Below, piece by piece: positions 25,936-33,880 of a stretch of DNA of 64,000 nt. Numbering within the stretch: the first letter of the stretch is position 1; each line of letters begins with the position of its first letter. The DNA lies in assembly GCF_023744375.2 (NCBI RefSeq), contig NZ_CP146284.1:3224001-3288000 (forward strand), written 5' to 3'. Under the pieces are notes generated by a model. It was not told the origin of the DNA. It saw only the letters and a program-made list of their open reading frames with translations, and ran no database searches. The stretch comes from Parabacteroides sp. AD58 (GTDB taxonomy: Bacteria > Bacteroidota > Bacteroidia > Bacteroidales > Tannerellaceae). Made by a program: the position numbers and the translations under genes.

Positions 25936-26609
25936 TTCCGCCCACGTAAGATATGGCGTTTCCCCGGAGGACCCGGCAAACGCTCCATCTGGAAGCCGGC
26001 AGCCTGCATGCCGCGGCGGACGTCGCCTTTGGCGCAGTAGGTAACCAATACGGCTCCGTCGGCAGCATGGGCATAAAGCTTTTCGTAAAAAGGCTGGCTC
26101 CACATTTCCGGTTGCTTTTCCGGCGCAAAAGCATCCATATAAATCAGGTCGATGTTGGTAGGGAAGGCACAGCGGTTGCTGTCGCCTTCTATTTTATGTA
26201 AGATGAATCGGTCGGACAGTGCTACTTCCTGGTTCCAAGGCGCCTGATGAAGTTCATGGAAGCGGTCTTTCTGTTCGGGCCAGACAAGTTCTCCATAATT
26301 AAGGGAAGAAACCAGGGTTTCCGACAGCGGATACAATTCAATACTGTGATAAACCACCTGCTTGTCGGTCAGGACTTCTTCCAGTTCCTTCCATGTCAGC
26401 AAGGCATTTAATCCGGTTCCGAAGCCAATCTCCAGCAAATGAATAACCGGCTTATCCACCGCATGAAGTCCCGCTCCGATAAAGATATATTGTGATTCCT
26501 GCCAGGCTCCGTTGACGGAGTGATAATGTTCGTTCATCTCCGGAATAAACAAAGTATGACTGCCATCGGCCGTTACCTGCAAGACTCTTTCCATATTTTT
26601 CTGTTCCAT
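25932..26609 (-). CDS. mnmD: tRNA 5-methylaminomethyl-2-thiouridine methyltransferase, MnmD type
   Basis: SAM-dependent methyltransferase for the wobble uridine U34 of some tRNAs; in Escherichia coli this is the N-terminal half of bifunctional MnmC, here it is stand-alone at 225 residues. The SAM-binding EIGFGTGLNALL is near residue 60, the acidic YMDAFAPEKQPEMW motif near 155 and the C-terminal GPPGKRHILRGRK typical of this family (DUF752). The tRNA oxidoreductase half MnmC2 is absent. A TACCTTTG promoter box lies 22 bp upstream. Confidence 0.92.
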   Translation of the reverse strand: MEQKNMERVLQVTADGSHTLFIPEMNEHYHSVNGAWQESQYIFIGAGLHAVDKPVIHLLEIGFGTGLNALLTWKELEEVLTDKQVVYHSIELYPLSETLVSSLNYGELVWPEQKDRFHELHQAPWNQEVALSDRFILHKIEGDSNRCAFPTNIDLIYMDAFAPEKQPEMWSQPFYEKLYAHAADGAVLVTYCAKGDVRRGMQAAGFQMERLPGPPGKRHILRGRK

Positions 26610-26631
26610 CTTTCAGCTATCTATGATAAGG

Positions 26632-26639
26632 CAAAGGTA
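26632..26639 (-). promoter_or_regulatory. mnmD promoter -7 box
   Basis: Minus-strand TACCTTTG, 22 bp before the mnmD ATG. Confidence 0.55.
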
Positions 26640-26673
26640 AGGGAATATTCATAGACAAGGAAATTGTAATTCT

Positions 26674-27189
26674 TTAAAAGTCGAGTTGCAACATATCGAA
26701 AAACATAGCACGGGTATTCCCCGTCATTTCTTCCGGATCTAATCGTTTGAAACCATTACGTTCATAAAACGGGATAGCTTCGAGATAGGCATCGACTGTC
26801 AAGAATCGGAAAGTAGAATATCCACATTCTTGCCTTAATCGGTATTTCAATTCCGACATGAGATCATTTCCTATGCCTTGACTTTGATAATGAATGGATA
26901 TTGCGAACCGGCCAATTTTCACGGCTGGATAACTGCCAAAATGTTTAGAGTGGGGAAAAAGCTTTTTGATTTTACGCCAAACAGCTTTTGAAACATCTTG
27001 TTTGGCAATTTTGTCGTTAAACAAACTAAAATAGCCAACCAATACATCGTTGTCGTCCAACAAAAAAGTTTTAGCCAATCGCTTTTCATCAAATGCTTTC
27101 GCATCATGTAACAAAAAGCCATCCAATTCGGCATCTCCGCAATTGAATGACTTCATTTCATAGTCGGAGGTTAATGGGATTATTTTCAT
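26674..27189 (-). CDS. GNAT family N-acetyltransferase, probable toxin of a TA pair
   Basis: 171 residues from the ATG at 27189 (a TTG two codons earlier is not needed). The GNAT fold is clear: YFSLFNDKI beta strands, KIGRFAISIHYQSQGIGNDLM with the acetyl-CoA loop Q-x-x-G-I-G, and FRFLTVDAYLEAIPFYERNGFKRL. This arrangement, with FNCGDAELDGFLLHDAKAF near the N-terminus, is typical of TacT-like acetyltransferases that modify aminoacyl-tRNA. It starts 8 bp after a 58-residue gene in the position of an antitoxin. Toxicity is inferred from family and layout only. Confidence 0.85.
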   Translation of the reverse strand: MKIIPLTSDYEMKSFNCGDAELDGFLLHDAKAFDEKRLAKTFLLDDNDVLVGYFSLFNDKIAKQDVSKAVWRKIKKLFPHSKHFGSYPAVKIGRFAISIHYQSQGIGNDLMSELKYRLRQECGYSTFRFLTVDAYLEAIPFYERNGFKRLDPEEMTGNTRAMFFDMLQLDF

Positions 27190-27197
27190 ATGCAATA

Positions 27198-27374
27198 TTA
27201 TAAATGACAGTCATACTTTCTGACGAACTCTTCATGCTTTTTGCATACTTCTTCCCAATTTTTCCGACGTTCTTCTTTGCTCATGTTATCAACTTCCTTC
27301 ATTAGACGGTCAAAGCGTTCAGCAGATTTGCCGTATAAGATAGGAGTCTCTTTAAATGGATACTTCGCTTTCAT
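27198..27374 (-). CDS. 58-residue putative antitoxin upstream of the GNAT gene
   Basis: A small gene read from the ATG at 27374 to TAA at 27198. The product begins MKAKYPFKETPILYGKSAER and continues with a charged helical stretch (KEVDNMSKEERRKNWEEV) ending CHL. It has no recognised DNA-binding domain, but the KETPILYGKSAERF-type N-terminus looks like small proteins that precede acetyltransferases in Bacteroidales. A perfect TTGG-N19-TATCTTTG promoter lies upstream, and the GNAT gene follows with an 8-bp gap, which fits a two-gene TA operon. Confidence 0.75.
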   Translation of the reverse strand: MKAKYPFKETPILYGKSAERFDRLMKEVDNMSKEERRKNWEEVCKKHEEFVRKYDCHL

Positions 27375-27408
27375 AGTTATTGTTGTTTACAAGGTTTATG
27401 AATGGATA

Positions 27409-27439
27409 CAAAGATAAGGTTTTAGTATTTTACTTCCAA
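27409..27439 (-). promoter_or_regulatory. Promoter of the putative TA operon
   Basis: Minus-strand TTGG (27436-27439), 19 nt, TATCTTTG (27409-27416). The predicted 5' UTR is about 30 nt. Confidence 0.75.
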
Positions 27440-27579
27440 TAGATTCTTTCAAAGATTGTTTATCCTCTTTGGGGTAAATTCAATTCTTATTGTCTCTTTT
27501 GTGGCGATCTGTTTTGTTAATTTCACAATCCGGTAAAACTATTTAATAGAAAAAGACTGAGGCGGAAAGGTTATATCTC

Positions 27580-27587
27580 TACATTTG
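27580..27587 (+). promoter_or_regulatory. -7 box for the 27608 gene
   Basis: TACATTTG, 20 bp before the ATG. Confidence 0.55.
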
Positions 27588-27607
27588 TGCATTGTTGATA
27601 GTCGATT

Positions 27608-28255
27608 ATGAGGAGGTGTTGGTTGATTGGTGTAGTGGTATGTATACAATATATGCATACCGTTAATGCGCAGACTTGGAGTAAGGAAGATTCTATTCGC
27701 CTGGCAAATATCTTGTCGGGTAAGGATACGTTGAAGCTGAATCCGGAATTTCAGCGTTCTATTCAGAATGGGACGTTCATTAATCTGAATCCGGTAGGAA
27801 AGATGAAGAGCTCACCGTCGAAAGTCCCTTTTACCAAAGATTTTTCTGAATATATCAAACTGGATAAAAGCGTGCTGGTGGAAGAGAAGAAGAACTGGAA
27901 AGACATGCCGCCACAGGCTGCCATGCGTGAGCCGATAGAAGTAAAAGAACCTGATTTGAAAGTCAATCCGTTGGTATATACGATACCCGGACAAGTCAAA
28001 CAGACGGCAGTCAAACCCAGCGGACATGATTTCAATGATTTCCTTTCTTATCTGTTAAGTCCGAAGTACCGGCAGTTTAAGAAGAATGCGAGCCGGAATA
28101 CGTATAAGATTTATAACGATATCCCGGCCTTGCAGATTTATCAGAAACAAAAGAAGTTCAGGGAAGAACATCCTGAACTGATCTTGAAGTCCGACAGCCA
28201 GGCTGTGAAACCCAAGAAAAAGGCCTTAATCGGTCCGGTATCCGGGTTGCATTAG
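27608..28255 (+). CDS. Secreted hypothetical protein (DUF4858-like)
   Basis: 215-residue exported protein with a signal peptide (MRRCWLIGVVVCIQYMHTVNA). The mature chain is highly charged and basic towards the C-terminus (KKNASRNTYKIYND, EEHPELILKSDS, PKKKALIGPVSG). No enzymatic motif is seen. I tentatively relate it to the DUF4858 family of Bacteroidales, with low certainty. It ends convergently with nudC, their stop codons overlapping by 4 bp. Confidence 0.75.
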   Translation: MRRCWLIGVVVCIQYMHTVNAQTWSKEDSIRLANILSGKDTLKLNPEFQRSIQNGTFINLNPVGKMKSSPSKVPFTKDFSEYIKLDKSVLVEEKKNWKDMPPQAAMREPIEVKEPDLKVNPLVYTIPGQVKQTAVKPSGHDFNDFLSYLLSPKYRQFKKNASRNTYKIYNDIPALQIYQKQKKFREEHPELILKSDSQAVKPKKKALIGPVSGLH

Positions 28256-29046
28256 AATGCCGGCTTTTCCGCCGGTTCGCCGGCAAGCCACCAGTCAATC
28301 ATGCGGCGGGCGATACTTAATTTGGCCGGAAGTTCGGGCAAGTGTTCTTTACGGAAGAAAGAGCCGGCACTTAATTCATCATCCTGCAACTTAACGGTTC
28401 CGCTTTCATAATCGGCAAAGAAACCAATCATAATACCGCTCGGATAAGGCCAGGGCTGGCTGCCAAAATAAGTGATGTTCTTGATGGTGAGCCCGGTTTC
28501 TTCCATTACTTCCCGTCTGACACATTGCTCCAGCGTTTCACCTACTTCCAGGAAACCGGCCACCAGTCCGTGAAAGCTTCCCCGGAAATTTCGGGCATGT
28601 ACCAGCAGGACTTCTTCTCCGCGTCTGATCAGTACAATGATAGCCGGTGAGATAACCGGATAAAACTCCTGGTGGCAGGAATCGCAGTATTTAGAGATGA
28701 CCGTATGCCAGGCCAAAGGTTTTCCACAAGCCGGACAAAAGCGGCTGTTGCGGTCCCAGTGAACTAACTGATGTGCTTTTCCGGCCCGTTTATACCAGTC
28801 GCGTGACAAATAATTCCAGCTGGCGCGTAAGCCAATCATGATCCATTGTTCATCTTCTGTTATTTCTTGAGGCAGTGATGCTGCCCTTGCCGGTAAAGAT
28901 GAATCCAGAACAACTTCAAAGGAATTGTCTATACCAAAAGGAGGTCCTTCCTGACAAGGAATTTCATACGTCGAACCTTCCTTTTTCAGTAATAATTTGT
29001 CCTGGAAGAATAAGAACCAGTAATAAGCTTTATTTTGTATTTCCAT
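28252..29046 (-). CDS. nudC: NAD(+) diphosphatase NudC
   Basis: Nudix hydrolase that splits NADH/NAD into NMN and AMP and removes NAD caps from RNA. 264 residues. The zinc ribbon is Cys104/Cys107 and Cys121/Cys124 (CPAC, CDSC). The Nudix box, GFLEVGETLEQC then RREVMEETGL, is at 164-186. The NudC-specific SQPWPYP is at 196-202. It is complete. The 3' end overlaps the convergent neighbour by 4 bp. Confidence 0.96.
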   Translation of the reverse strand: MEIQNKAYYWFLFFQDKLLLKKEGSTYEIPCQEGPPFGIDNSFEVVLDSSLPARAASLPQEITEDEQWIMIGLRASWNYLSRDWYKRAGKAHQLVHWDRNSRFCPACGKPLAWHTVISKYCDSCHQEFYPVISPAIIVLIRRGEEVLLVHARNFRGSFHGLVAGFLEVGETLEQCVRREVMEETGLTIKNITYFGSQPWPYPSGIMIGFFADYESGTVKLQDDELSAGSFFRKEHLPELPAKLSIARRMIDWWLAGEPAEKPAF

Positions 29047-29116
29047 ATTCTTTTTCTTTTTCTGATTGCGGTTGCAAAATAAAGAAAACTTATTCGTCCC
29101 TCGACTTGTTTATTTA

Positions 29117-29124
29117 TATATTTG
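29117..29124 (+). promoter_or_regulatory. -7 box for the tamB operon
   Basis: TATATTTG, about 110 bp before the tamB ATG. Confidence 0.5.
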
Positions 29125-29233
29125 CATAAAGTAAATGAGTTTATAAGAACTTTAGTTTTTAAGTTAACGCACGACAAAAACTCAACGGCTTATAGACATA
29201 CTGACGCGATAACTAAAAAGTAATCCATAATCA

Positions 29234-32200
29234 ATGAATGTTTGGATAAAAAGAATCTGTATCTTCTGTTTGATACCAATTATATTGGCCGTCATACTTT
29301 CGATATTATTATACATTCCGGCTTTTCAGAACTTTGCTGTGAAACAGGCCACTTATTACGCCAGCAAAAGCACCGGAATGCATATTGGCATAGAACGCAT
29401 CCGACTTTCGTTTCCGATCAAGCTGAATATCCACGGGATAGAAGTAATTCAAGACACTGTTCCAGCCGATACGCTTTTCATGTTGGAAGATTTGAATATA
29501 AGTATTCGTCCAATCCCTTTGTTAAGTAAGGAGTTATTAGTTGAGTCAGTCGGATTAAAGAATCTCCGCGTCAATACGGGGAAGTTGATAGACGGTATCG
29601 AAGTGAAAGGATTCATCGGAGACTTTCTGGCGAGAGCCGACCGTATAAGTCTTGCTACTGAAAAGGCGACACTGAACAATTTGGCATTGTCGGATGCAAC
29701 TGTGACCGTCTTTATCACAGAACCAAGTACGCCTCCTGATACGACGACGTCCGAACCGGTTAACTGGTTATTACGGTTGCAGAAAATTGATCTGACACGT
29801 GTAGCCTTGGCATTACAGATGCCGGGTGACTCTTTGCGAATGTCGGGCTTTATTACCCAAGCCAGTTTAAGAGACGGAGAGGTCGACTTGAAGAATGCCA
29901 GTTACCTGGCCGATAAGTTTACCTTTGTCAGTTCAGCAATCAATTATGATACAGGCGATGCTGCTCCCTTAAAAGGACTGGATCCATCTCATATTGGATT
30001 GTCCGATATTGAGATTGATTTAAGCTCACTCTTATATGCCGGGCAGGCCGTACGGGCAGATATCAATAAACTGGTAGCTAAAGAACGGTCCGGATTAGAA
30101 ATTAAGCGTTTCGAAGGAGAGATCAAAGGAAATAATGCTTCCTTGGAAATTCCTGGGTTGACATTGGAAACCTTGCATTCGGCGGCTGAATTAAAAGGAA
30201 CGATCCCGTATGCCGCATTTGATAAGACCCCAAAAGATCAGATGGATGTTTCATTCTGGGCTCATCTGGGAAAGAAGGATATTATTACATTGGCTGGAGA
30301 ATTACCTGAAGAAGTGGTGAAGGCTTATCCGGATACCAGCTTGCGTATTCAGGCAGAAGCATCAGGAAACTTGGCGGCATTGGAACTGAAGAAACTGGAT
30401 GCCCAGCTTCCCGGAGCCTTTTCTATGCGGCTTCAGGGAAAAGGAAAGGCCTTGCAGAGTGAAAAGAAGCGTTCGGGCGAAGTGGGGTTGAAAGTCTTTA
30501 CACATAATCTTGATTTCTTGTTGGATTTTCTGCCTCCGGAAAGTCGTGCCAACTTCCGGATCCCGAAGCGGATGATGTTGACGGGAGACGTAATGTGGAA
30601 AGACCAGCAATATACAGGTGACTTGGTTTTCCGCGAAGGACAGGGGAAAATCCAGCTGAAATCTCTGTTGGATACCCGAACCAATCACTATAAGGCTGCA
30701 TTTGAAATCGACAGTCTGGAACCTATTCACTTCATGCCTAAAGATTCACTTTATTGGATGACGGCATTTATTCAGGCGGAGGGAGAAGGGACAGAAGTAT
30801 TTGATTCACTGACATGGGTAAATCTGAATGGTAAGATAGGCGATCTCCGTTACGGAAGTTCTTCTATTTCGGATATTACCCTGAAAGGCTCTTTGAAGGA
30901 CAATTTTGCTATCGTGGAATTAAACAGTGAATATCCGCTGGCCAAAATGGATGTAACGCTGAATGCTACGTTGAAGAAGAATCTGGTTAATGCTATGTTG
31001 ATCGCTGATATGCAGCATCTGGATTTGTATGGTTTCCATCTGATGGATAAACCTTTCTCTACCTCTTTTCAGCTTTTCGCTGAGGCCGAGTCTGATTTGA
31101 AAGATCATCACCAGGCTGATCTGACATTGGGAAACTGGGAAATCGAAACGGAAAAGACGAAGGCAAAGCCGAAAACTCTTATCCTGAAAGCTCGTACAGA
31201 AACGGATTCAACGTTTGTTTCTTTCCATGCCGGCGATTTGGCCATCCGCTTGCAGGGAAATAAAGGATTGAACGGCCTGAGTGAAAATTTCAATTTAATT
31301 TCGAAAGAAGTTGACAGGCAGATGGCTCAGGATTCCATTGTCCGCTTGGCTCTGTTACGACCTATGTTGCCTGAATTACAGTTGAAGGTAACGGCGCAGA
31401 AAGATAATCCGATCTATAACTTCATGAATATGTATTCCCTGAACTTCCAGCAACTGGAGTTGAATGTGAATACTTCTCCGGAAAAGGGAATACAAGTGGA
31501 TGGCGGTGTATATAAGTTATTAAGGGATACCTTCCTTCTTGATACAATCAGGATGCGTTTATGGCAGGATACGGTAGGTATCTTTTATGAAGCTGGTGTG
31601 GTTAAGAATAAGTTTAAGAAGCAACTTCCTTTTTCTGCAACTTTGAGTGGGAAACTTTTGACCGGATATGCTGATGCTTTATTGAAGTTCGATGATGAAA
31701 AAGGTAAAACCGGCATTCTGTGGGGCGGCAGTATCCAAAAGGAAGAAGAAGGCGGTATCCAGTTGCATTTCTTCCCCAATGAACCTATTTTGGCCTTCAA
31801 TCCATTTACTTTAAACGAAGACAATTATATTTTAATCCGTAATGAAAAAGATATTTCGGCTAACTTCTTGCTGAAAGGAAAGCAGAACGCTTTCTTGCAA
31901 ATTGACACACATCCGGTAGACAGTGGGTTGAATGAGATTCATGCGGCCTTGGGACAAGTTGATTTGCATGAGATATCGAAGGGCTTTTCGGCTTATATGC
32001 CAGAATTGGAAGGAATACTGAATGCTGATTTTCAGTACATGCCTTCTGATAGTTCTTATACGATGACGGGGGGAATAAGCATTGATTCGCTCCATTATGA
32101 GAGGAAGCGGGTTGGAGATCTGATGTTGAGTGCTGTATATTTGCCTGTATCTGAAAATGAACATCAGGTAGATATTCACGCTTTCCGGGATGCTGAAGAG

Positions 32201-33880
32201 TTTATGAATTCATTCGTTTATTATCAGAGTGGTGTTAACGACAGTATAGATGGTTCTATGCAGATAATGGATTTGCCATTGGTGATGCTGAATCCTTTTA
32301 TTCCGGATGACATGGCTTCTATGAATGGGAAACTGCAGGGGAAAATGAATATTTCCGGAACGAGTCAAGCCCCTGATATGCAAGGTTTCCTGCAACTGGA
32401 TTCGGCAACTATGTTTGTGACGGCAGCCAATACGACATTGAAGTTTGATCCGCGTCAGATCGTTGTGGGTGATAATCGTATCCATTTTAATAAGTATCAG
32501 ATTCTGGCGACCGGACAGAATCCGTTTGTCATAGATGGAACTGTTAATTTCTCCGATCCTTCGAATATGATTGCCGATATGACAATGACTGCCCAAAATA
32601 TGCAGTTGCTCAATACAAAGCGGAATAAAGAAAGTCTGGTGTACGGTAAAATGTATGTCAACTTGAATTCAACGATAAAAGGACCGCTGAACTCTTTGAT
32701 CATGCGAGGTGATTTGCATTTGTTGGGTGGAACAAATGTGACGTATGTATTGAAAGATTCTCCATTGACGGTACAAGACCGGTTATCGGGTTTGGTAACG
32801 TTCACTTCGTTTGAAGAAGATACTATTTTAGGAAAGAGACCGCGGGTTTCGGCATTGCCTTTGGGTGGAATGGATATGTTGATGACAATCCATATTGATC
32901 AGGCAGTACAGATTAATGCTGATTTGACTCCCGATCAATCCAGTCATGTGAATCTGGAAGGAGGAGGCGATCTTTCTTTCCAGTATACACCGATGGGTGA
33001 TATGATCCTGAATGGGCGTTACACATTAAGTAGTGGAACGATCAAGTACTCGCTACCTGTCATTCCGCTGAAAGAGTTTAATGTACAGAACGGAAGTTAT
33101 ATTCAATGGAGTGGTGATCCGATGGATCCTAGTATGAATATAACAGCAACGGAGAGGATTCGGACTTCAGCAGCTTTAGATGATGGTAGTTCTCGGATGG
33201 TAAACTTTGATGTAGGAATCCAATTGACACAACGATTAGAGAATTTAGGATTAAAGTTTATCCTGGATGCTCCTGAAGATGCTGCCATACAGGAACAGTT
33301 AGCACGGATGGGTGAAGAAGAGAAGGCTAAACAGGCTGTTAGTATGTTGGTAACAGGTATGTATTTGGCGGGTAGTTCAACTACAGGGAAAGCAAATCTG
33401 AACATGGGTGCAGCATTGAATAGCTTCTTGCAGAGCGAAATCAATAATATTGTCGGAAGTGCTGCCAAGTCATTAGATATTAACTTTGGTATGGAAAGTT
33501 ATGATACCAACGGCGATGGAACCAAACGGACTGATTATTCTTTCCGCTTTGCCAAACGTTTCTATAACGACCGGATTCGTATTGTCTTGGGTGGTCGAAT
33601 TTCTACCGGTGAAGATATTAATCAGGGACAGGCACAGCCGTTTATCGATAATGTATCCATTGAATATCGGCTTGATCCGAGTGGAACTCGTTATATCAAG
33701 CTTTTCCATAATAAAGATTACGAAAGTCTGCTTGAGGGAGAATTAACGGAAACCGGTGCCGGTATTGTACTGCATAAGAAGATGCAGTATATGCGTGAGT
33801 TGTTTATATTCAAAAGGAATAAGACGAAACCTCAGGATGAGGATAACGATAAAAAGGAAATCAATGAGAATGAAAAGTAA
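29234..33880 (+). CDS. tamB: Translocation/assembly module protein TamB (DUF490)
   Basis: Very large periplasm-spanning protein of 1548 residues, anchored by an N-terminal helix (about residues 10-32) and ending in the DUF490 domain. It belongs to the AsmA/TamB repeated-beta-groove group that moves phospholipids or helps outer-membrane protein assembly. The body is long beta-repeat sequence without catalytic motifs. The C-terminal DUF490 part includes TLSSGTIKYSLPVIPLKEF, NGSYIQWSGDPMDP, LNITATER-like and VSMLVTGMYLAG. It overlaps the next gene by 17 bp, which encodes the matching TamA/BamA-type barrel. Confidence 0.94.
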   Translation: MNVWIKRICIFCLIPIILAVILSILLYIPAFQNFAVKQATYYASKSTGMHIGIERIRLSFPIKLNIHGIEVIQDTVPADTLFMLEDLNISIRPIPLLSKELLVESVGLKNLRVNTGKLIDGIEVKGFIGDFLARADRISLATEKATLNNLALSDATVTVFITEPSTPPDTTTSEPVNWLLRLQKIDLTRVALALQMPGDSLRMSGFITQASLRDGEVDLKNASYLADKFTFVSSAINYDTGDAAPLKGLDPSHIGLSDIEIDLSSLLYAGQAVRADINKLVAKERSGLEIKRFEGEIKGNNASLEIPGLTLETLHSAAELKGTIPYAAFDKTPKDQMDVSFWAHLGKKDIITLAGELPEEVVKAYPDTSLRIQAEASGNLAALELKKLDAQLPGAFSMRLQGKGKALQSEKKRSGEVGLKVFTHNLDFLLDFLPPESRANFRIPKRMMLTGDVMWKDQQYTGDLVFREGQGKIQLKSLLDTRTNHYKAAFEIDSLEPIHFMPKDSLYWMTAFIQAEGEGTEVFDSLTWVNLNGKIGDLRYGSSSISDITLKGSLKDNFAIVELNSEYPLAKMDVTLNATLKKNLVNAMLIADMQHLDLYGFHLMDKPFSTSFQLFAEAESDLKDHHQADLTLGNWEIETEKTKAKPKTLILKARTETDSTFVSFHAGDLAIRLQGNKGLNGLSENFNLISKEVDRQMAQDSIVRLALLRPMLPELQLKVTAQKDNPIYNFMNMYSLNFQQLELNVNTSPEKGIQVDGGVYKLLRDTFLLDTIRMRLWQDTVGIFYEAGVVKNKFKKQLPFSATLSGKLLTGYADALLKFDDEKGKTGILWGGSIQKEEEGGIQLHFFPNEPILAFNPFTLNEDNYILIRNEKDISANFLLKGKQNAFLQIDTHPVDSGLNEIHAALGQVDLHEISKGFSAYMPELEGILNADFQYMPSDSSYTMTGGISIDSLHYERKRVGDLMLSAVYLPVSENEHQVDIHAFRDAEEFMNSFVYYQSGVNDSIDGSMQIMDLPLVMLNPFIPDDMASMNGKLQGKMNISGTSQAPDMQGFLQLDSATMFVTAANTTLKFDPRQIVVGDNRIHFNKYQILATGQNPFVIDGTVNFSDPSNMIADMTMTAQNMQLLNTKRNKESLVYGKMYVNLNSTIKGPLNSLIMRGDLHLLGGTNVTYVLKDSPLTVQDRLSGLVTFTSFEEDTILGKRPRVSALPLGGMDMLMTIHIDQAVQINADLTPDQSSHVNLEGGGDLSFQYTPMGDMILNGRYTLSSGTIKYSLPVIPLKEFNVQNGSYIQWSGDPMDPSMNITATERIRTSAALDDGSSRMVNFDVGIQLTQRLENLGLKFILDAPEDAAIQEQLARMGEEEKAKQAVSMLVTGMYLAGSSTTGKANLNMGAALNSFLQSEINNIVGSAAKSLDINFGMESYDTNGDGTKRTDYSFRFAKRFYNDRIRIVLGGRISTGEDINQGQAQPFIDNVSIEYRLDPSGTRYIKLFHNKDYESLLEGELTETGAGIVLHKKMQYMRELFIFKRNKTKPQDEDNDKKEINENEK

